Source: Zerene cesonia
Lineage: Eukaryota; Arthropoda; Insecta; Lepidoptera; Pieridae
DNA: 64,000 nucleotides
Assembly (NCBI RefSeq): GCF_012273895.1
Contig: NC_052123.1
Span: forward strand, 2,666,001 to 2,730,000
Direction: 5' to 3'
The stretch's first letter is position 1. Each line of letters opens with the position of its first letter. The notes under the pieces are model-generated. The model made no database searches. It saw only the letters and a program-made list of their open reading frames with translations, and was not told the DNA's origin. This document shows, piece after piece, positions 54,310 through 64,000 of the stretch. The position numbers and the translations under genes were made by a program.

Positions 54310-54703
54310 GTATTGTGGGAGTATTTTATTTGATTGTGGGATATAGTATTATTGTGGGAGTCGAGCACGCTTCGGCACGAATTGGGCCAGCTCGCACCGG
54401 GGAAGTACCACACCCCCACAGAAAACCGGCGTGAAATAATAGCTTGCTATTGTGTTTCGTACGGTGAGTGGGGGAGCCGGAGGCCCATATCCTTTTCCTT
54501 ACCCTTCCTAGTCCTTTCCTTTATTCCTCTCATCAATCCTTTCCTAATCCCTTCCCAATTAAAGTCGGCAATCCATTTGTAGAGGCGAAAGGTCTGCAAT
54601 TGACCTTACGCCTCTTCAAATGTTCATGGGCGGTGGTAGCGCTTACCATCAGGCGACCCACCAGCTCCATTGCCGACTGTGACATATAAAAAAAAAAAAA
54701 AAG
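54310..54703 (+). mobile_element. Poly(A) retroposon family C, full length, best copy
   Basis: TGTGGGAGTCGAGCACGCTT CGGC, CGCACCGGGGAAGTACCACA CC, GAAAACCGGCGTGAAATAAT AGC, GTTTCGTACGGTGAGTGGGG GAGCC, pyrimidine tract, TTACGCCTCTTCAAATG, TCATGGGCGGTGGTAGCGCT TACC, GACTGTGACATATA and a run of at least 15 A. AGGTAT occurs at both edges (weak target duplication). Two frames inside are by-products. Confidence 0.9.
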
Positions 54704-54707
54704 GTAT

Positions 54708-54878
54708 GTCCCGCAGTTTTCCCCATGTCTTAATGATGATAGGTATATAGCCTATGAGCCTACTTAGACGAATGATTTATCTAACACTGGAAAAAATTTC
54801 AAATCGACCAATAGTTCCGGATAATAGGGCGATCATACAAATATACATACTCATCATTACATGATTAGTATAAAAGAA
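54708..54878 (-). mobile_element. HL-F-like element, diverged
   Basis: GTCCCGCAGTTTTCCCCATG, GGTATATAGCCTATGAGCC, ATTTCAAATCGACCAATAGT TCC, CATGATTAGTATAAAAGAAT AGA|T. The CTAG end is lost next to the poly(A) of the preceding retroposon. Confidence 0.55.
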
Positions 54879-55229
54879 TAGATATCAATTTATCCTCCCA
54901 TTGCATCACTAGTTTACATTAAACGCGAACCCAACCGAACAATTGATTAAAAACGTCCCAAAAAAAACAATTCCCAAAGTCTCGAAAAATCCCACTGCAC
55001 AGTCACCCAGCTGTGTGTTTGTCACGCCATCAGTCACCACTCGATACCTCACATCACGGTAACTGATAGCGGACTAATTAACTTCATCAAAATGTTCGAT
55101 ACAATATGGCGGCGTTCTATTGAATGTAATTGATTGAAATGGCTGGCTTCAAGTTTCTAGTTGATATTGTCGTTTAAATTATGTCTTGTTGGTGTGAAAT
55201 GTTGTTACATAGTTTGTTTTTATGTTGTA
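54879..55229. other. No supportable feature
   Basis: Slightly GC-richer at 55000-55120 with CACATCACGGTAACTGATAG; no gene or repeat recognised. Confidence 0.3.
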
Positions 55230-55414
55230 CTAGCTGCGCCCCGCGGTTTCACCCGCGTAAGTCCGTATCCCGTAGGAATATCGGGATAAAAAGTTGCCTA
55301 TATGTTATTCCAGTTTCCCAAATTTCATTGCAATTGGTTCAGTAGTTTTTACGTGAAAGAGTAACAAACATCCATACATCCATACAAACTTTCGCATTTA
55401 TAATATTAATAGGA
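55230..55414 (-). mobile_element. Helitron-like element, type HL-A, small internal deletion
   Basis: A|CTAGCTGCGCCCCGCGGTTT to TTTATAATATTAATAGGA|T. About 17 bases ('TCCAGCTGTCTACGTAC') are missing after TATTCCAGTT. Confidence 0.9.
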
Positions 55415-55423
55415 TTACTTCGG

Positions 55424-55712
55424 GACAGCAGTGGTGGCTCAGTGGTGAGAACCTCGGACTTCGAAATCGATAAGTCGGTGTTGGAGACCGGGCGAGCGTG
55501 CAGGAAATAGACTTTTCAATTTATCTGCGCATGTAGATAACATCGCCACTGCTTGAAACGGTGAAGGAAAACATAGTGAGGAAACCGGCATGTCCGAGAA
55601 TCAAAAGTTCGACGACATATGACATCTGCCAACTCGCACTTGGCCAGCGTGGTGGATTATGGCAATCCCAGCTGTGGGAACATTTATGGGCTGATGATGA
55701 TCATGATCATGA
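55424..55712 (+). mobile_element. tRNA-derived SINE (family J), full length
   Basis: The head GACAGCAGTGGTGGCTCAGT GGTGAG has a perfect A box (TGGCTCAGTGG, 55435-55445). The B box region GTGTTGGAGACCGGGCG is degenerate. Body: GCGAGCGTGCAGGAAATAG, GGTGAAGGAAAACATAGTGA GGAAACC, CACTTGGCCAGCGTGGTGGA TTATGG, then the GGGCTGATGATGATC tail. The two overlapping frames inside are not genes. Confidence 0.88.
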
Positions 55713-55756
55713 CTTCGGGACTGTCCATCGACATGATTCAAAGGTCTTTAAAATCA

Positions 55757-55940
55757 CTGCATAGTATGCAAAGTCGCTTCCTCTGTCCCTATATCCCTAT
55801 GTATGCTTAAATCTTTAAAACTACGCAACGGATTTTGATGGGGATTTTTTTAATAGATAGAGTTATTCAAGAGGAAGGTTTATATGTATAATAACATCTA
55901 TTACTACTATGAAACGTGCGAAGCCGCGGGCAAAAGCTAG
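55757..55940 (+). mobile_element. Helitron-like element, type HL-B, full length
   Basis: CATAGTATGCAAAGTCGCTT CC, TTTAAAACTACGCAACGGAT TTTGATGGGG, GAGTTATTCAAGAGGAAGGT TTATATG, CGAAGCCGCGGGCAAAAGCT AG|T. Confidence 0.85.
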
Positions 55941-56300
55941 TACATATAAAGAAAAAGAAATAAAAAGACGTGTGGCACTCGGAGACTGCCGCGATAAAGA
56001 ATAACCTAACATCTCCCTTGTTAGGTTATTTTTGTTACGGAATTTCTGGATTCGGTCTCCACGCTCATATCCCGCGATAGCTTAAAAGCACTATATAGTG
56101 TTCGATAGTTTATATTATTAGGATGTATTTTTATTACAGGACTGACCAATTTGGTCTTTATCAATTGGTGATACAGCTCCATTTGTTAGTGCTTAAAGCT
56201 AATGTTAGAATTTAAATGTAAGATAATTTAATATTAAAATGCTACACAACGAGGCTTCCATCACTTTATGATATACCCTACTTAATATCAGACTTCAGAC

Positions 56301-56475
56301 TTATATTATTATTGTGGAAGTTTGTTCCTTTGTTTGTTCGTCAATCACGCTAAAACTGTTCATCGGATTTTTATGAAATTTGGTATACAGGCAGGATATT
56401 AGCTGATTTAGGTGATAGGATACTTTTAATCCCGATTAAATCCTTTGGAATAAATCAGGAATTCCGATACACGGA
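56301..56475 (+). mobile_element. Helitron-like element, type HL-A2, 3'-truncated
   Basis: TTATATTATTATTGTGGAAG TTTG, TTCGTCAATCACGCTAAAAC, TATTAGCTGATTTAGGTGAT AGGATAC, AATCAGGAATTCCGATACAC GGACG. CTAG end not present. Confidence 0.7.
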
Positions 56476-56828
56476 CGTAGTGATACTTTTTGCATAAAAA
56501 CTGAATCAAACTTAGATTGTATCAAGAAATATCAAGTACCCCTGATTTATACCCATAATAAACTTTAAACTTTGCTATAATTAAATCTGTCAAAACCGAC
56601 TAAAGAAGCAGTAATTAAGATGTCAACAGCTTTTATAGGATGCAAACATCAACTAAATAATAAGTAAGGTTTAAAATATACTTGCAACTCGCCTCGGCTC
56701 CGCCCAAGTCTATTCATTTTATAAACTAAAAAAAAAAAATTTGTCAGTTTTATAAATAGGCTGTGGCCTCTTGTCTGTTTTCTATTGGTGAAAGAATTTA
56801 AATATAACAGTTAATTGTTAATATTATA

Positions 56829-57042
56829 CTAGCTTTTCCCACGGCTTCGCGCGCGTTAAAATCGGAGTAGTTTAATAGATGTTATACACAAAAACCTTTC
56901 TCTTGAATCACTGTATCCATTAAAAAAAACCCCATCAAAATCCGTTGCGTAGTTTTAAAGATTAAGTATACATAGGGACATAGGGACATACGGACGTTGG
57001 GACAGAGAAAGTAACTTTGTTTTATTCTATGTAGTAATGGTA
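56829..57042 (-). mobile_element. Helitron-like element, type HL-B, full length
   Basis: A|CTAGCTTTTCCCACGGCTTC GCGCGCG, CGGAGTAGTTTAATAGATGT, AACCTTTCTCTTGAATCAC, CATCAAAATCCGTTGCGTAG TTTTAAAG, TACTATG-type end. The minus frame inside is an artefact. Confidence 0.85.
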
Positions 57043-57060
57043 TATACGAAATATAACATA

Positions 57061-57245
57061 CGTAAGTCAATATCCCGTAGGAATTACGGGATAAAAAGTT
57101 GCCTATGTGTTATTCCAGCTGAATAGCTATCTACGTACCAAATTTCATTGCAATTGATTCAGTAGTTTTTGCGTGAAAGAGTAACAAACATACACATACA
57201 CACATCCATCCTCACCAACATTCCACGGGTATAGTATTAGTAGGA
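57061..57245 (-). mobile_element. Helitron-like element, type HL-A, without its CTAG end
   Basis: Begins inside the element (CGTAAGTCAATATCCCGTAG GAATTACGGG) and runs to AGTATTAGTAGGA|T. The hairpin end is lost at the junction with the HL-B copy before it. Confidence 0.8.
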
Positions 57246-57414
57246 TAGGATTATTAATCATTGTAGCAAGCTAGCAGTTAGATTTACTGTTTATGTGCTT
57301 GAATATATTTTATATTCAATTGAATATATTTATATAGTCGTATTATTATATAATACTCTTATACCAGGATTATTTGTTTATATTATGCACTTTCATACTC
57401 ATTTATTGACCTAG

Positions 57415-57505
57415 TCACGTGCCTGGTGGAGATTGCTGTTAGGAATAAGGCCACCTTTACATTGTTTAATACATTTATGTTTTGAATTGTATCTATACGG
57501 ATGTA
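57415..57505 (+). mobile_element. LINE-type tail (G-tail), decayed
   Basis: ACGTGCCTGGTGGAGATTGC TGTTAGGAATAAGGCCACC. Here the stem-loop no longer pairs fully (ATTGCT versus AGGAAT). Confidence 0.55.
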
Positions 57506-57556
57506 TTATGCATGCAACATATTAATCCACAATGACTTTAAAGGAAATATAACATA

Positions 57557-57760
57557 CTAGCTGCGCCCCGCGGTTTCACCCGCGTAAGTCCGTATCCCGT
57601 AGGAATATCGGGATAAAAAGTTGCCTATATGTTATTCCAGTTGTCCAGCTGTCTACGTACCAAATTTCATTGCAATCGGTTCAGTAGTTTTTGCGTGAAA
57701 GAGTAACAAACATCCATACATCCATACTTACAAACTTTCGCCTTTATAATAGTAGTAGAA
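57557..57760 (-). mobile_element. Helitron-like element, type HL-A, full length
   Basis: A|CTAGCTGCGCCCCGCGGTTT CACCCGCG to CCTTTATAATAGTAGTAGAA; nearly identical to the consensus, so one of the youngest copies. Confidence 0.9.
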
Positions 57761-58197
57761 TAAGTAAAACACACAAATGACACAACACAAACCGTTCTAA
57801 AAGCGGACAATGACACGGGAACAAACTAGTACAATAACGTTTCTGGTTCACTGCATACAATAATAAAGTTTATTTCGCTATTTTTGAACGAAATGGCGGA
57901 AAGCAATTTGAAATTACACGGAATGATGACACCAATTTCATTCTACAAAGGACAGCCATTGTCAAGGTACAATAAGACTGTAAATCATAACGTCTAGACT
58001 TCCTAGGCTTTAAGGTTAGACAAATTAGCTCATAATGGAATTTTTATTGTACGCTTTATGTATGCGATGATTGATATGTTACAGGGGTTCCGTTCCTGAT
58101 TTGAACAAATAAAATACAACACTAAATACAATCCGGGTCTAGAAATATTTCCGCATATAAAACCTAAAATGACAGTACTAATAACTGTATTCTCTAT
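57761..58197. other. No supportable feature
   Basis: AT-rich, nothing recognised. Confidence 0.4.
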
Positions 58198-58372
58198 ACA
58201 GTTGTTCGCCCTGGCTTCGCCCGGGGTACATATATAGCCTATGTCATTCAGTCAAGTTGCAGCTTTCTAAACGTGAAAGAATCGTTGAAATCGGTCCAGC
58301 AGTTTTTGCGTTAAAACGTTACAAAAATTAAACCGTTTCCTCTTTATAATACTAGTATATATTATATAGATA
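58198..58372 (-). mobile_element. Helitron-like element, type HL-F
   Basis: GTTGTTCGCCCTGGCTTCGC CCGGGG, ACATATATAGCCTATGTCAT, CGTGAAAGAATCGTTGAAAT CGGTCC, CTCTTTATAATACTAGTATA. CTAG changed to CAG. Confidence 0.78.
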
Positions 58373-58532
58373 TATGAAGACGAAGCTCGTAAACAAACAA
58401 ACAAAAACAAACTTATTAATATTCTTTGTTTTCCTCCCTTGTTTCATTTAACAATATGAAATCATGACAACATAATTATTTATTTTCCTGCTATTTATGT
58501 AATGTATTTACCATCCACCAATCGCTTATATT

Positions 58533-58702
58533 TTCTGTTTCCTATTCCTTACCCATCTATTCCTTCTTTCCTATCATCAATCCTTTCCTTACAGATTTCC
58601 AGAGGCACTTACTCTGTGAATGTTCACGGGCGTTAGTGATCGCTTATCACCAGGCATACCACCAGCTCGGTTGCCCGTTATGACATAAAATAATAAAATT
58701 AC
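58533..58702 (+). mobile_element. Poly(A) retroposon family C, 3' half
   Basis: Pyrimidine tract, CAGAGGCACTTACTCTGTGA ATGTTCACGGGCG, GATCGCTTATCACCAGGCAT ACC, GGTTGCCCGTTATGACATAA AATAATAAAA. Confidence 0.75.
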
Positions 58703-59226
58703 GTTATGGTGCCACTACTTATCTTTCAAATTAGGGATATCGTCACGATCGCTTACTATATATAAATACATATATAACACATACAACACACATCACTTGA
58801 AGTTATCAATAATGACAATGCAACGTGTTTACTTCAACTTACATATAACTTGATAAGTTGGTGGCACTGTATTAAAACTGTATCACCTTATTTATATCAC
58901 CTTAACTGCTATATTTGCATATCTCTAGCTAAGTTAAATAACTAATTTCGACGACAACTCCTCAATTTTTCCCCAGAGCACATTCAGTGTAGAAACGTGT
59001 TAGATAGAGCCCAGACGTCATACGTTTCGTGGAAAATAACAGATTATTTACGGGCCAGCGATCTTTTTCATAGAGCCTCTTACACACTGTGTTGGATAAT
59101 ACAATGACTCTTAGACTATGTTCACCTTGCATTTAGGCGGTTTGTAAAGACTTCTTCTCTTAAGATTTATGATGACTATAATACCAGTATTGTACCAATA
59201 GAATAGATAGACTATAATGCGATATG
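58703..59226. other. No supportable feature
   Basis: AT-rich, nothing recognised. Confidence 0.4.
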
Positions 59227-59437
59227 TCCTACTAATATTAGAAATGCGAAAGTTTCTGGATGGATTAATGTTGATTATGTTATGTTTGTTAGTCTTTCAC
59301 GCAAAAACTACTGAACCGATTGCAATGATATTTAGTACGTAGATAGCTAGACAACTGGAATAACACATAGGCAACTTTTAATCCCGATATTCGCACGGGA
59401 CACAGACTTACGCGGGTGTAACCGCGGGGCGCAGCTA
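59227..59437 (+). mobile_element. Helitron-like element, type HL-A, full length
   Basis: TCCTACTAATATTAGAAATG CG to ACGCGGGTGTAACCGCGGGG CGCAGCTAG. A short extra stretch lies near 59255-59280. Confidence 0.87.
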
Positions 59438-59499
59438 GGAATAGATATACATGAGATTCTATATGTCTGAGCCTATATGTATTAATTTTAGGTTGAAAA

Positions 59500-59545
59500 A
59501 ATTAACAGCGAGCGTGGTCACGGACAGAATGATGAAAAACCTAAT
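59500..59545 (-). repeat. Family H fragment
   Basis: ACAGCGAGCGTGGTCACGG is the exact reverse complement of the block after the palindrome at 26908, extended by a few diverged bases. Confidence 0.55.
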
Positions 59546-60659
59546 CGTTTTTAGATGAAATTAATTTTGTGGGAAAAGGATAGGCTTACCTAATAAAAAA
59601 TTCTTCATCAGTTAACATTTTTGTTAGAAAGTCATTATTTACATCGGGTCACACCAAATAAACATACTGCCATCTAGGAATATGTTATAGAACTGTAGTC
59701 TTTGACAATTTTGTATTATCTGTGGTACTCTTTCATCTGTAATAATAAAATAAAACCGTTCTTACGATCCCTGTGCTTTAATGAATTTCAATACTTTTAC
59801 ATTTAACCACTTTAAGTCGATTAGAAATAATTAGCTTCCAGTGACATGTAATGACGAAAATCGATGTCTCTTTATTTCTTATAATAATTAAATATTACTA
59901 TAATTAAATTCATTGTAAATGGAATTTTTCACGCCTGATTGAATACTAGATCAGACGAGAGAATTAGCGTAATCCCTAAACAAAAACTCCACAAAATAAA
60001 CAAGCAATAATAAAAATAAACGTTGTCAACGTGTCTGGGATGAAGTAAAATCATATTTTAGCTTTCAGAGCTCGAAAGAGGGTTTCTTATTCGGAGAGAA
60101 ATACGTTTTTATTTTTCAAGGCTCTGTGAAATATTTTCTAATTGTATTGGCGTTGTGGATTCTCGTAACGATTGTCAAGGTGTGTATCTTTGATATTATT
60201 TGTTTTTTTTAAGAATCATTATCTTTATTTATCTGGGAAGTTAATTGCTGTTCATTAATACTCGCAATGTCAATAATTTTATGTTTCCTATTGGACTTTT
60301 CTTAGTGCTGTTGACGATTGTTTTTAACAATAGATAGTTTTTAGATTAGATTTATTGTTTTTGCCCAGAAGTAACTGGAAGCTGGCGTTTTGAATACGTG
60401 AAATGTCATAGTGTCGAATGATACGTACAAAAAGGATTCACTAATTTGCGCTGTTGTTATCAATAACTTTATTAAATACATCAAATGTATTGTCTTAGAG
60501 TTAATTGTTAGGGGAAAGGGCAAGTTGTGGTGTAGTAATGAAATAAAATAAATGGATGAAATTTATAAAATCAACTAAATTACATCACGTGCTTTTATAC
60601 GTCGTAAATGTAAGGAAATTATTTAATTCTGGTAGTCTTAATCGAGTAATAAAATAAAA
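59546..60659. other. No supportable feature
   Basis: AT-rich. The minus frame at 60341-60523 has no support. Confidence 0.4.
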
Positions 60660-60795
60660 TCCTGAAATTCTATTCTCACCGATCCTTATTAAGTGTTTTG
60701 AATAAAATCTGTCCGTTTAAAGTGGGTCAAAATCGAGTCTAAATGAGTCGGAAGCATACAAACATGCAAGTGAAGCTAATAAAAACATGATAATT
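60660..60795 (+). repeat. Family D dispersed repeat
   Basis: AAATCTGTCCGTTTAAAGTG GGTCAAAATCGAG, GAGTCGGAAGCATACAAACA, GTGAAGCTAATAAAAACATG; partner of 6480-6605. Confidence 0.65.
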
Positions 60796-61315
60796 AAGAC
60801 CTTTCTACATAATTATTGTTATTATTTTAATCACACAAATAGTCGTAATAAAAATGACAATGAAAAGGTACAAAACCGTCCTTACAGTATTATTACAACA
60901 AAAATATTTAAATAAAATACAAGCCTCGATAGTAAATATGAGCAGACAAGCCACGAACAATTATAAAACTTTGAAGCGCGCACTAACGACATAGGAAAGC
61001 TCACTACAAGCCGAAAGCCTCTTGCAGGCAACAGCCGTAAAATTAACCCGCTATAGTACTGCAATTACAGCCGACCCTAGGTACACTAATAAATGTGTGA
61101 ATTTACGTAAAAAGCCATGTTACATTTACTTTGTGACTGTACTTTTTATGTGTGCGTGCGTGGGTGTGTTTATATATTGTATTAACAAATTATGTATTGG
61201 TTTTTTATTTGGCTGAAACTCGATGTTAACAATTAATTGATTTATTGACAAAGGCTATCAAAGGCTTGTCTTTGTATACGCACGCAAATAAAAACTATAT
61301 TGAAAAATATACGAA
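60796..61315. other. No confident feature
   Basis: A GC-richer patch at 60955-61085 (CGCGCACTAACGACATAGG) has frames on both strands (60882-61064 minus, 61022-61216 plus), neither recognisable. Confidence 0.25.
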
Positions 61316-61545
61316 TGAATTCGGCCAGCTTGCACCGGGGAATGTATCACACAGAAGATCAGCGTCCAAATAATAGAATGCTTTATATCCTTTCATTTAC
61401 CCTGTCCATTCCTTTATTGCCGTTGTCACTTATTGCAATTAACCTTAAAACCGGGAAATGTATTTTCTGCGGCCCTATCTCTGCGAATGTTCATAGGCGG
61501 TAGTGATGAACCACCAGCGCAGTAGCCCGCTATTACAATTGAAAA
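61316..61545 (+). mobile_element. Poly(A) retroposon family C, internally shortened
   Basis: GAATTCGGCCAGCTTGCACC GGGGAATG, AGATCAGCGTCCAAATAATA G, TCTCTGCGAATGTTCATAGG CGGTAGTGAT, GAACCACCAGCGCAGTAGCC CGC. The TTACCATCAGGC segment is missing. The 67-codon frame inside is a by-product. Confidence 0.75.
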
Positions 61546-62071
61546 TACTCTAACGAAGGATGAAATTTATCGAAGATAAGAGATTAATTTTTAGCGATAA
61601 AAGTCGTAACTCCAGTTTATGCCTATTCGTTTCGACTTATATTTAACAAACTGATCGAGCATATTATATAGGAATAAGCAAGGATAAAATTACCTAAAAA
61701 TCTCTTTAAGCACAGTATCATTACCTTGTTTCAGATACAGACCAAAAAAACAATAGACGTTATTGTAATAATTCCTGACGCGGCTCTCAAAAATCATTTA
61801 AATTGCTTTATTTCAGCGCGAAACTTAAGATGAGGCATTACACCATTATTATATTAGAACAGATTTACATAATTGCCAGAAAGATTCCTGCTCAATCGTC
61901 TCTTTTGAAGCGGCAAAAACGATTTCGTATAATAAAGTGAAAAATTGATGTTTTAAGGCGCTTTTCTTTAAGCGGATTTGTGGGGAAAAGTTTGTCGAGT
62001 TTCGTGTGAGTTTGTGATCTAGATGCTTTATGGATAGACGTGTGTTTGTGACACTTTTTTCTTACAAGCTA
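61546..62071. other. No supportable feature
   Basis: AT-rich, nothing recognised. Confidence 0.4.
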
Positions 62072-62152
62072 TATCTTATGTCGTCATTGGCAAAGGAGCT
62101 GGTAGGACGCCGGATGGTAAGCTCTACCACAGGCCATGAACATTCACAGAAC
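62072..62152 (-). mobile_element. Poly(A) retroposon family C, 3' end only
   Basis: AAAGGAGCTGGTAGGACGCC GGATGGTAAGCTCTACCACA GGCCATGAACATTCACAGA; strongly 5'-truncated. Confidence 0.65.
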
Positions 62153-62884
62153 TTATTTATATCGTTAGATTTGAAATGAAAGTTTTGCGGTGAACTTTTT
62201 GATATTATAAAGTTAATGTTTGATATAAATTTTGGACTTATTTCACTGGAATTTGGTAAAGGAACGTCCTAAAAAATCAGATAATGTGAAATAACTATTA
62301 ATAAACGTATAACAGTTGAAACTTGAAACATATTATTCGATTAGAACAACACAGAGAATTATCCCCTTTCAATTAATATCGTTTAGTCCGAGATCCCACC
62401 GAATACCTCGTAAAGATTTATGCTCCTCCTGAAATCATCTGTGGACCGCACCGCTATTTGTCACGCGACATCTGTTGTGGAACCGTTCACACCGGTGCGA
62501 ACTGGCTGAAACTGGTTCACGTAGTACGGGGGCTGGTTGGGTTTTTTGCAAATATTTTTTTTTTGTCTTTGCCTTAGAACGTATTTAGCAAATGTAAGTT
62601 CAAATTTGAGTGTTGCAAGGGAAGAAAGAAAAGTTGTATGGATTTTTGGTAGACAGCATTGTTTGTTGATAACATTAAAGGCTTAATATGATAGATAAAA
62701 GTATGAATAGTATATGAATATAATTTCATGGTTGCAGATTTATATCAAGAAACGATACATAATCGAAGCTCAGAATGGAAATAGCTAGGCTGCACTATTT
62801 AAGCCACTTATACGACATTATACGGTGACGCTAAGTCAATAAGGACAAAAATAAATTTGTTTTATTACCAAATAGCATATCGTA
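62153..62884. other. No confident feature; GC-richer patch at 62385-62545
   Basis: CACGCGACATCTGTTGTGGA and TTCACACCGGTGCGAACTGG (CACCGGTG palindrome) stand out from the AT background. No frame or repeat recognised; a regulatory block or degraded exon is possible. Confidence 0.25.
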
Positions 62885-63115
62885 ATAAACTAGTTATTGC
62901 TCGCAGCTTATATCGTGTGGTCAATATAAATATTCATGGTAAAAATCTTCAACCCCTATTTTATCCCCCTGAGGGTCGTTTTTATTAAAATTCTTTCTTA
63001 GTCAATGTAAATATCGAAGTGGCTATTTACTATTTGTACACCAAATTTGAGCCTGACCTGTCTAGTGGTTTGTGTTGTGCGTTGATAGATCAATTATGTA
63101 TAAAAAGATTAAATT
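62885..63115 (-). mobile_element. Helitron-like element, diverged (HL-A3-related)
   Basis: TATTGCTCGCAGCTTATATC GTGTGGTCAATAT, ACCCCTATTTTATCCCCCTG AGGGTCG, ACCAAATTTGAGCCTGACCT GTCTAGTGG; the block order of an inverted Helitron-like unit with eroded ends. Confidence 0.45.
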
Positions 63116-63863
63116 CAATGTAATAGAGAGGCAAATATAACAAGTTTCCTACAGTTAATCGTCAACCGAACAAATAATCTATTATTCGATAAAGTAAATT
63201 CATCGACGATAGCCTCCTAGCGTATTATATAATGGTCTTAAATGAAAGACACTTCGGAACTTATTGTAACAGAAAATGGCTGGTGTGATCCGTTTTTATT
63301 GCTTGTTACATTTTCTTTTCAAGTTTCCGAAACGAATTCTAGTTGTTACTTTCCAAGATTAAGGGTGACGGCTGTTATTGGTTTATTGAGAAAAACTTTT
63401 TATTGATACCTTTTAATCGAAATTAAGGTATAAGTGCTGGGTCTTTAAGTTTAATTAATTTTATTGTTTAATTATAAACTCGCAATTCAAGTGCATATAT
63501 ATTCATTTATATAACCATTACTTTGGACATATCCTTGTTGATTTTTAACAACAAAAAGAGCGGGAAAAAATTGGCTTCCATCGCGCAATCGAGGTCTCGC
63601 AAGCATTTCCACATCCCCCCGGCATGAGCGTAATTACGAAACAGGAAATTGTAAAAGCTGACGATAAGAATGTGTTGAATATTCCTTTGTATATAATGTT
63701 CATATCGCGCTCATAATTAGCATAGGGGCTGTAGGATCTTGGTACAAAAGTATATCGCAATTAGCTGGGTTGGCTAAATGTTTCGTGTCGCAAAGACGGA
63801 GCCCGCTTGCAAGAAAACGGGAGTGTATATACGACTGAATTTATTAATTTTTTGATATTTAAT
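63116..63863. other. No confident feature
   Basis: 63570-63620 and 63770-63820 are GC-richer. The 71-codon minus frame (63545-63760) contains KPIFSRSFCC at its end and has no recognised homology. Confidence 0.25.
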
Positions 63864-64000
63864 TGTTTTTTTTTATTTTTTTATATGCTAGAGCGGGCTG
63901 AGCTGGTGGTTCGCCTGATGGTAAACGATTACCACCTCCCATGAATATTAAGAGAGGTAGTTTAATCATTTCGATTGACGATTGGGAAGAAGGAATCGAC
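63864..64000 (-). mobile_element. Poly(A) retroposon family C, cut by the window end
   Basis: T-run, GAGCGGGCTGAGCTGGTGGT TCGCCTGATGG, TACCACCTCCCATGAATAT, GGAAGAAGGAATCGAC to the edge. The 5' part continues beyond the window. Confidence 0.8.

Noticed and set aside
54334..54689. Two overlapping frames of 82 and 73 codons
   Set aside because: They lie wholly inside a poly(A) retroposon; related frames appear in other copies (38791, 40633, 52561, 61300) with different breaks.
681..59437. CRISPR-like or satellite array of about 200-bp repeats
   Set aside because: Copies are dispersed in both orientations with unique DNA between, and individually carry Helitron-like ends.

Overview
The window looks like AT-rich, repeat-dense euchromatin from a moth or butterfly (Lepidoptera). 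The evidence is the repeat complement. There are many short elements that begin TC, end in a GC-rich hairpin plus CTAG, and sit between A and T. There are tRNA-derived SINEs with clear A and B boxes, a poly(A)-tailed retroposon of about 350 bp ending near 'ACCACCAGCTCAGTTGCC', and LINE-type tails carrying a 'GATCGCT..AGCGATAAGGCCGCC' stem-loop. I know these sequence types from lepidopteran genomes in general. No library was searched and no species is named. I see no prokaryotic genes, operons, CRISPR arrays, rRNA or viral genes.

No protein-coding gene can be called with confidence. The longest open frames are about 60-125 codons, lack recognisable domains, and often lie inside repeats. The two 340-codon frames at 50.5-51.5 kb run over a 1000-base assembly gap. 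The window is therefore best read as intergenic DNA and/or large introns. The best candidate gene parts are a coding-like segment of about 60 codons at 18150-18331 ending at a good donor site, and a GC-rich block at 8736-9060 that on the minus strand resembles a promoter plus untranslated first exon.

Layout. 0-5 kb: several Helitron-like elements, one inserted inside a fold-back element (2172-2703). 5-9 kb: a LINE tail, a 150-bp terminal-inverted-repeat (TIR) element (6153-6302) and more Helitron-like copies. 9-20 kb: a hAT-type MITE with an 8-bp target duplication (11059-11226), SINE-I copies with 13- and 14-bp target duplications, a TIR element directly followed by a large fold-back element (14.9-15.5 kb), the coding-like segment (18.15 kb) and a perfect heat-shock element (19.9 kb). 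20-35 kb: poly(A) retroposons, LINE tails and repeats with stem-loops or palindromes. 35-50 kb: alternating Helitron-like copies, poly(A) retroposons and two SINE-J pieces. 50478-51477 is a run of N. 51.5-64 kb: three complete poly(A) retroposon or SINE copies and many Helitron-like copies.

All identified elements are non-autonomous. Helitron-like families A-G would need a RepHel-type protein, and the SINEs and tails a LINE reverse transcriptase; neither is encoded here. Family letters (HL-A to HL-G, C, D, G-tail, H, I, J) are labels used only in this report. Stretches of a few hundred bases between listed entries that have no entry of their own are AT-rich DNA in which I saw nothing supportable.
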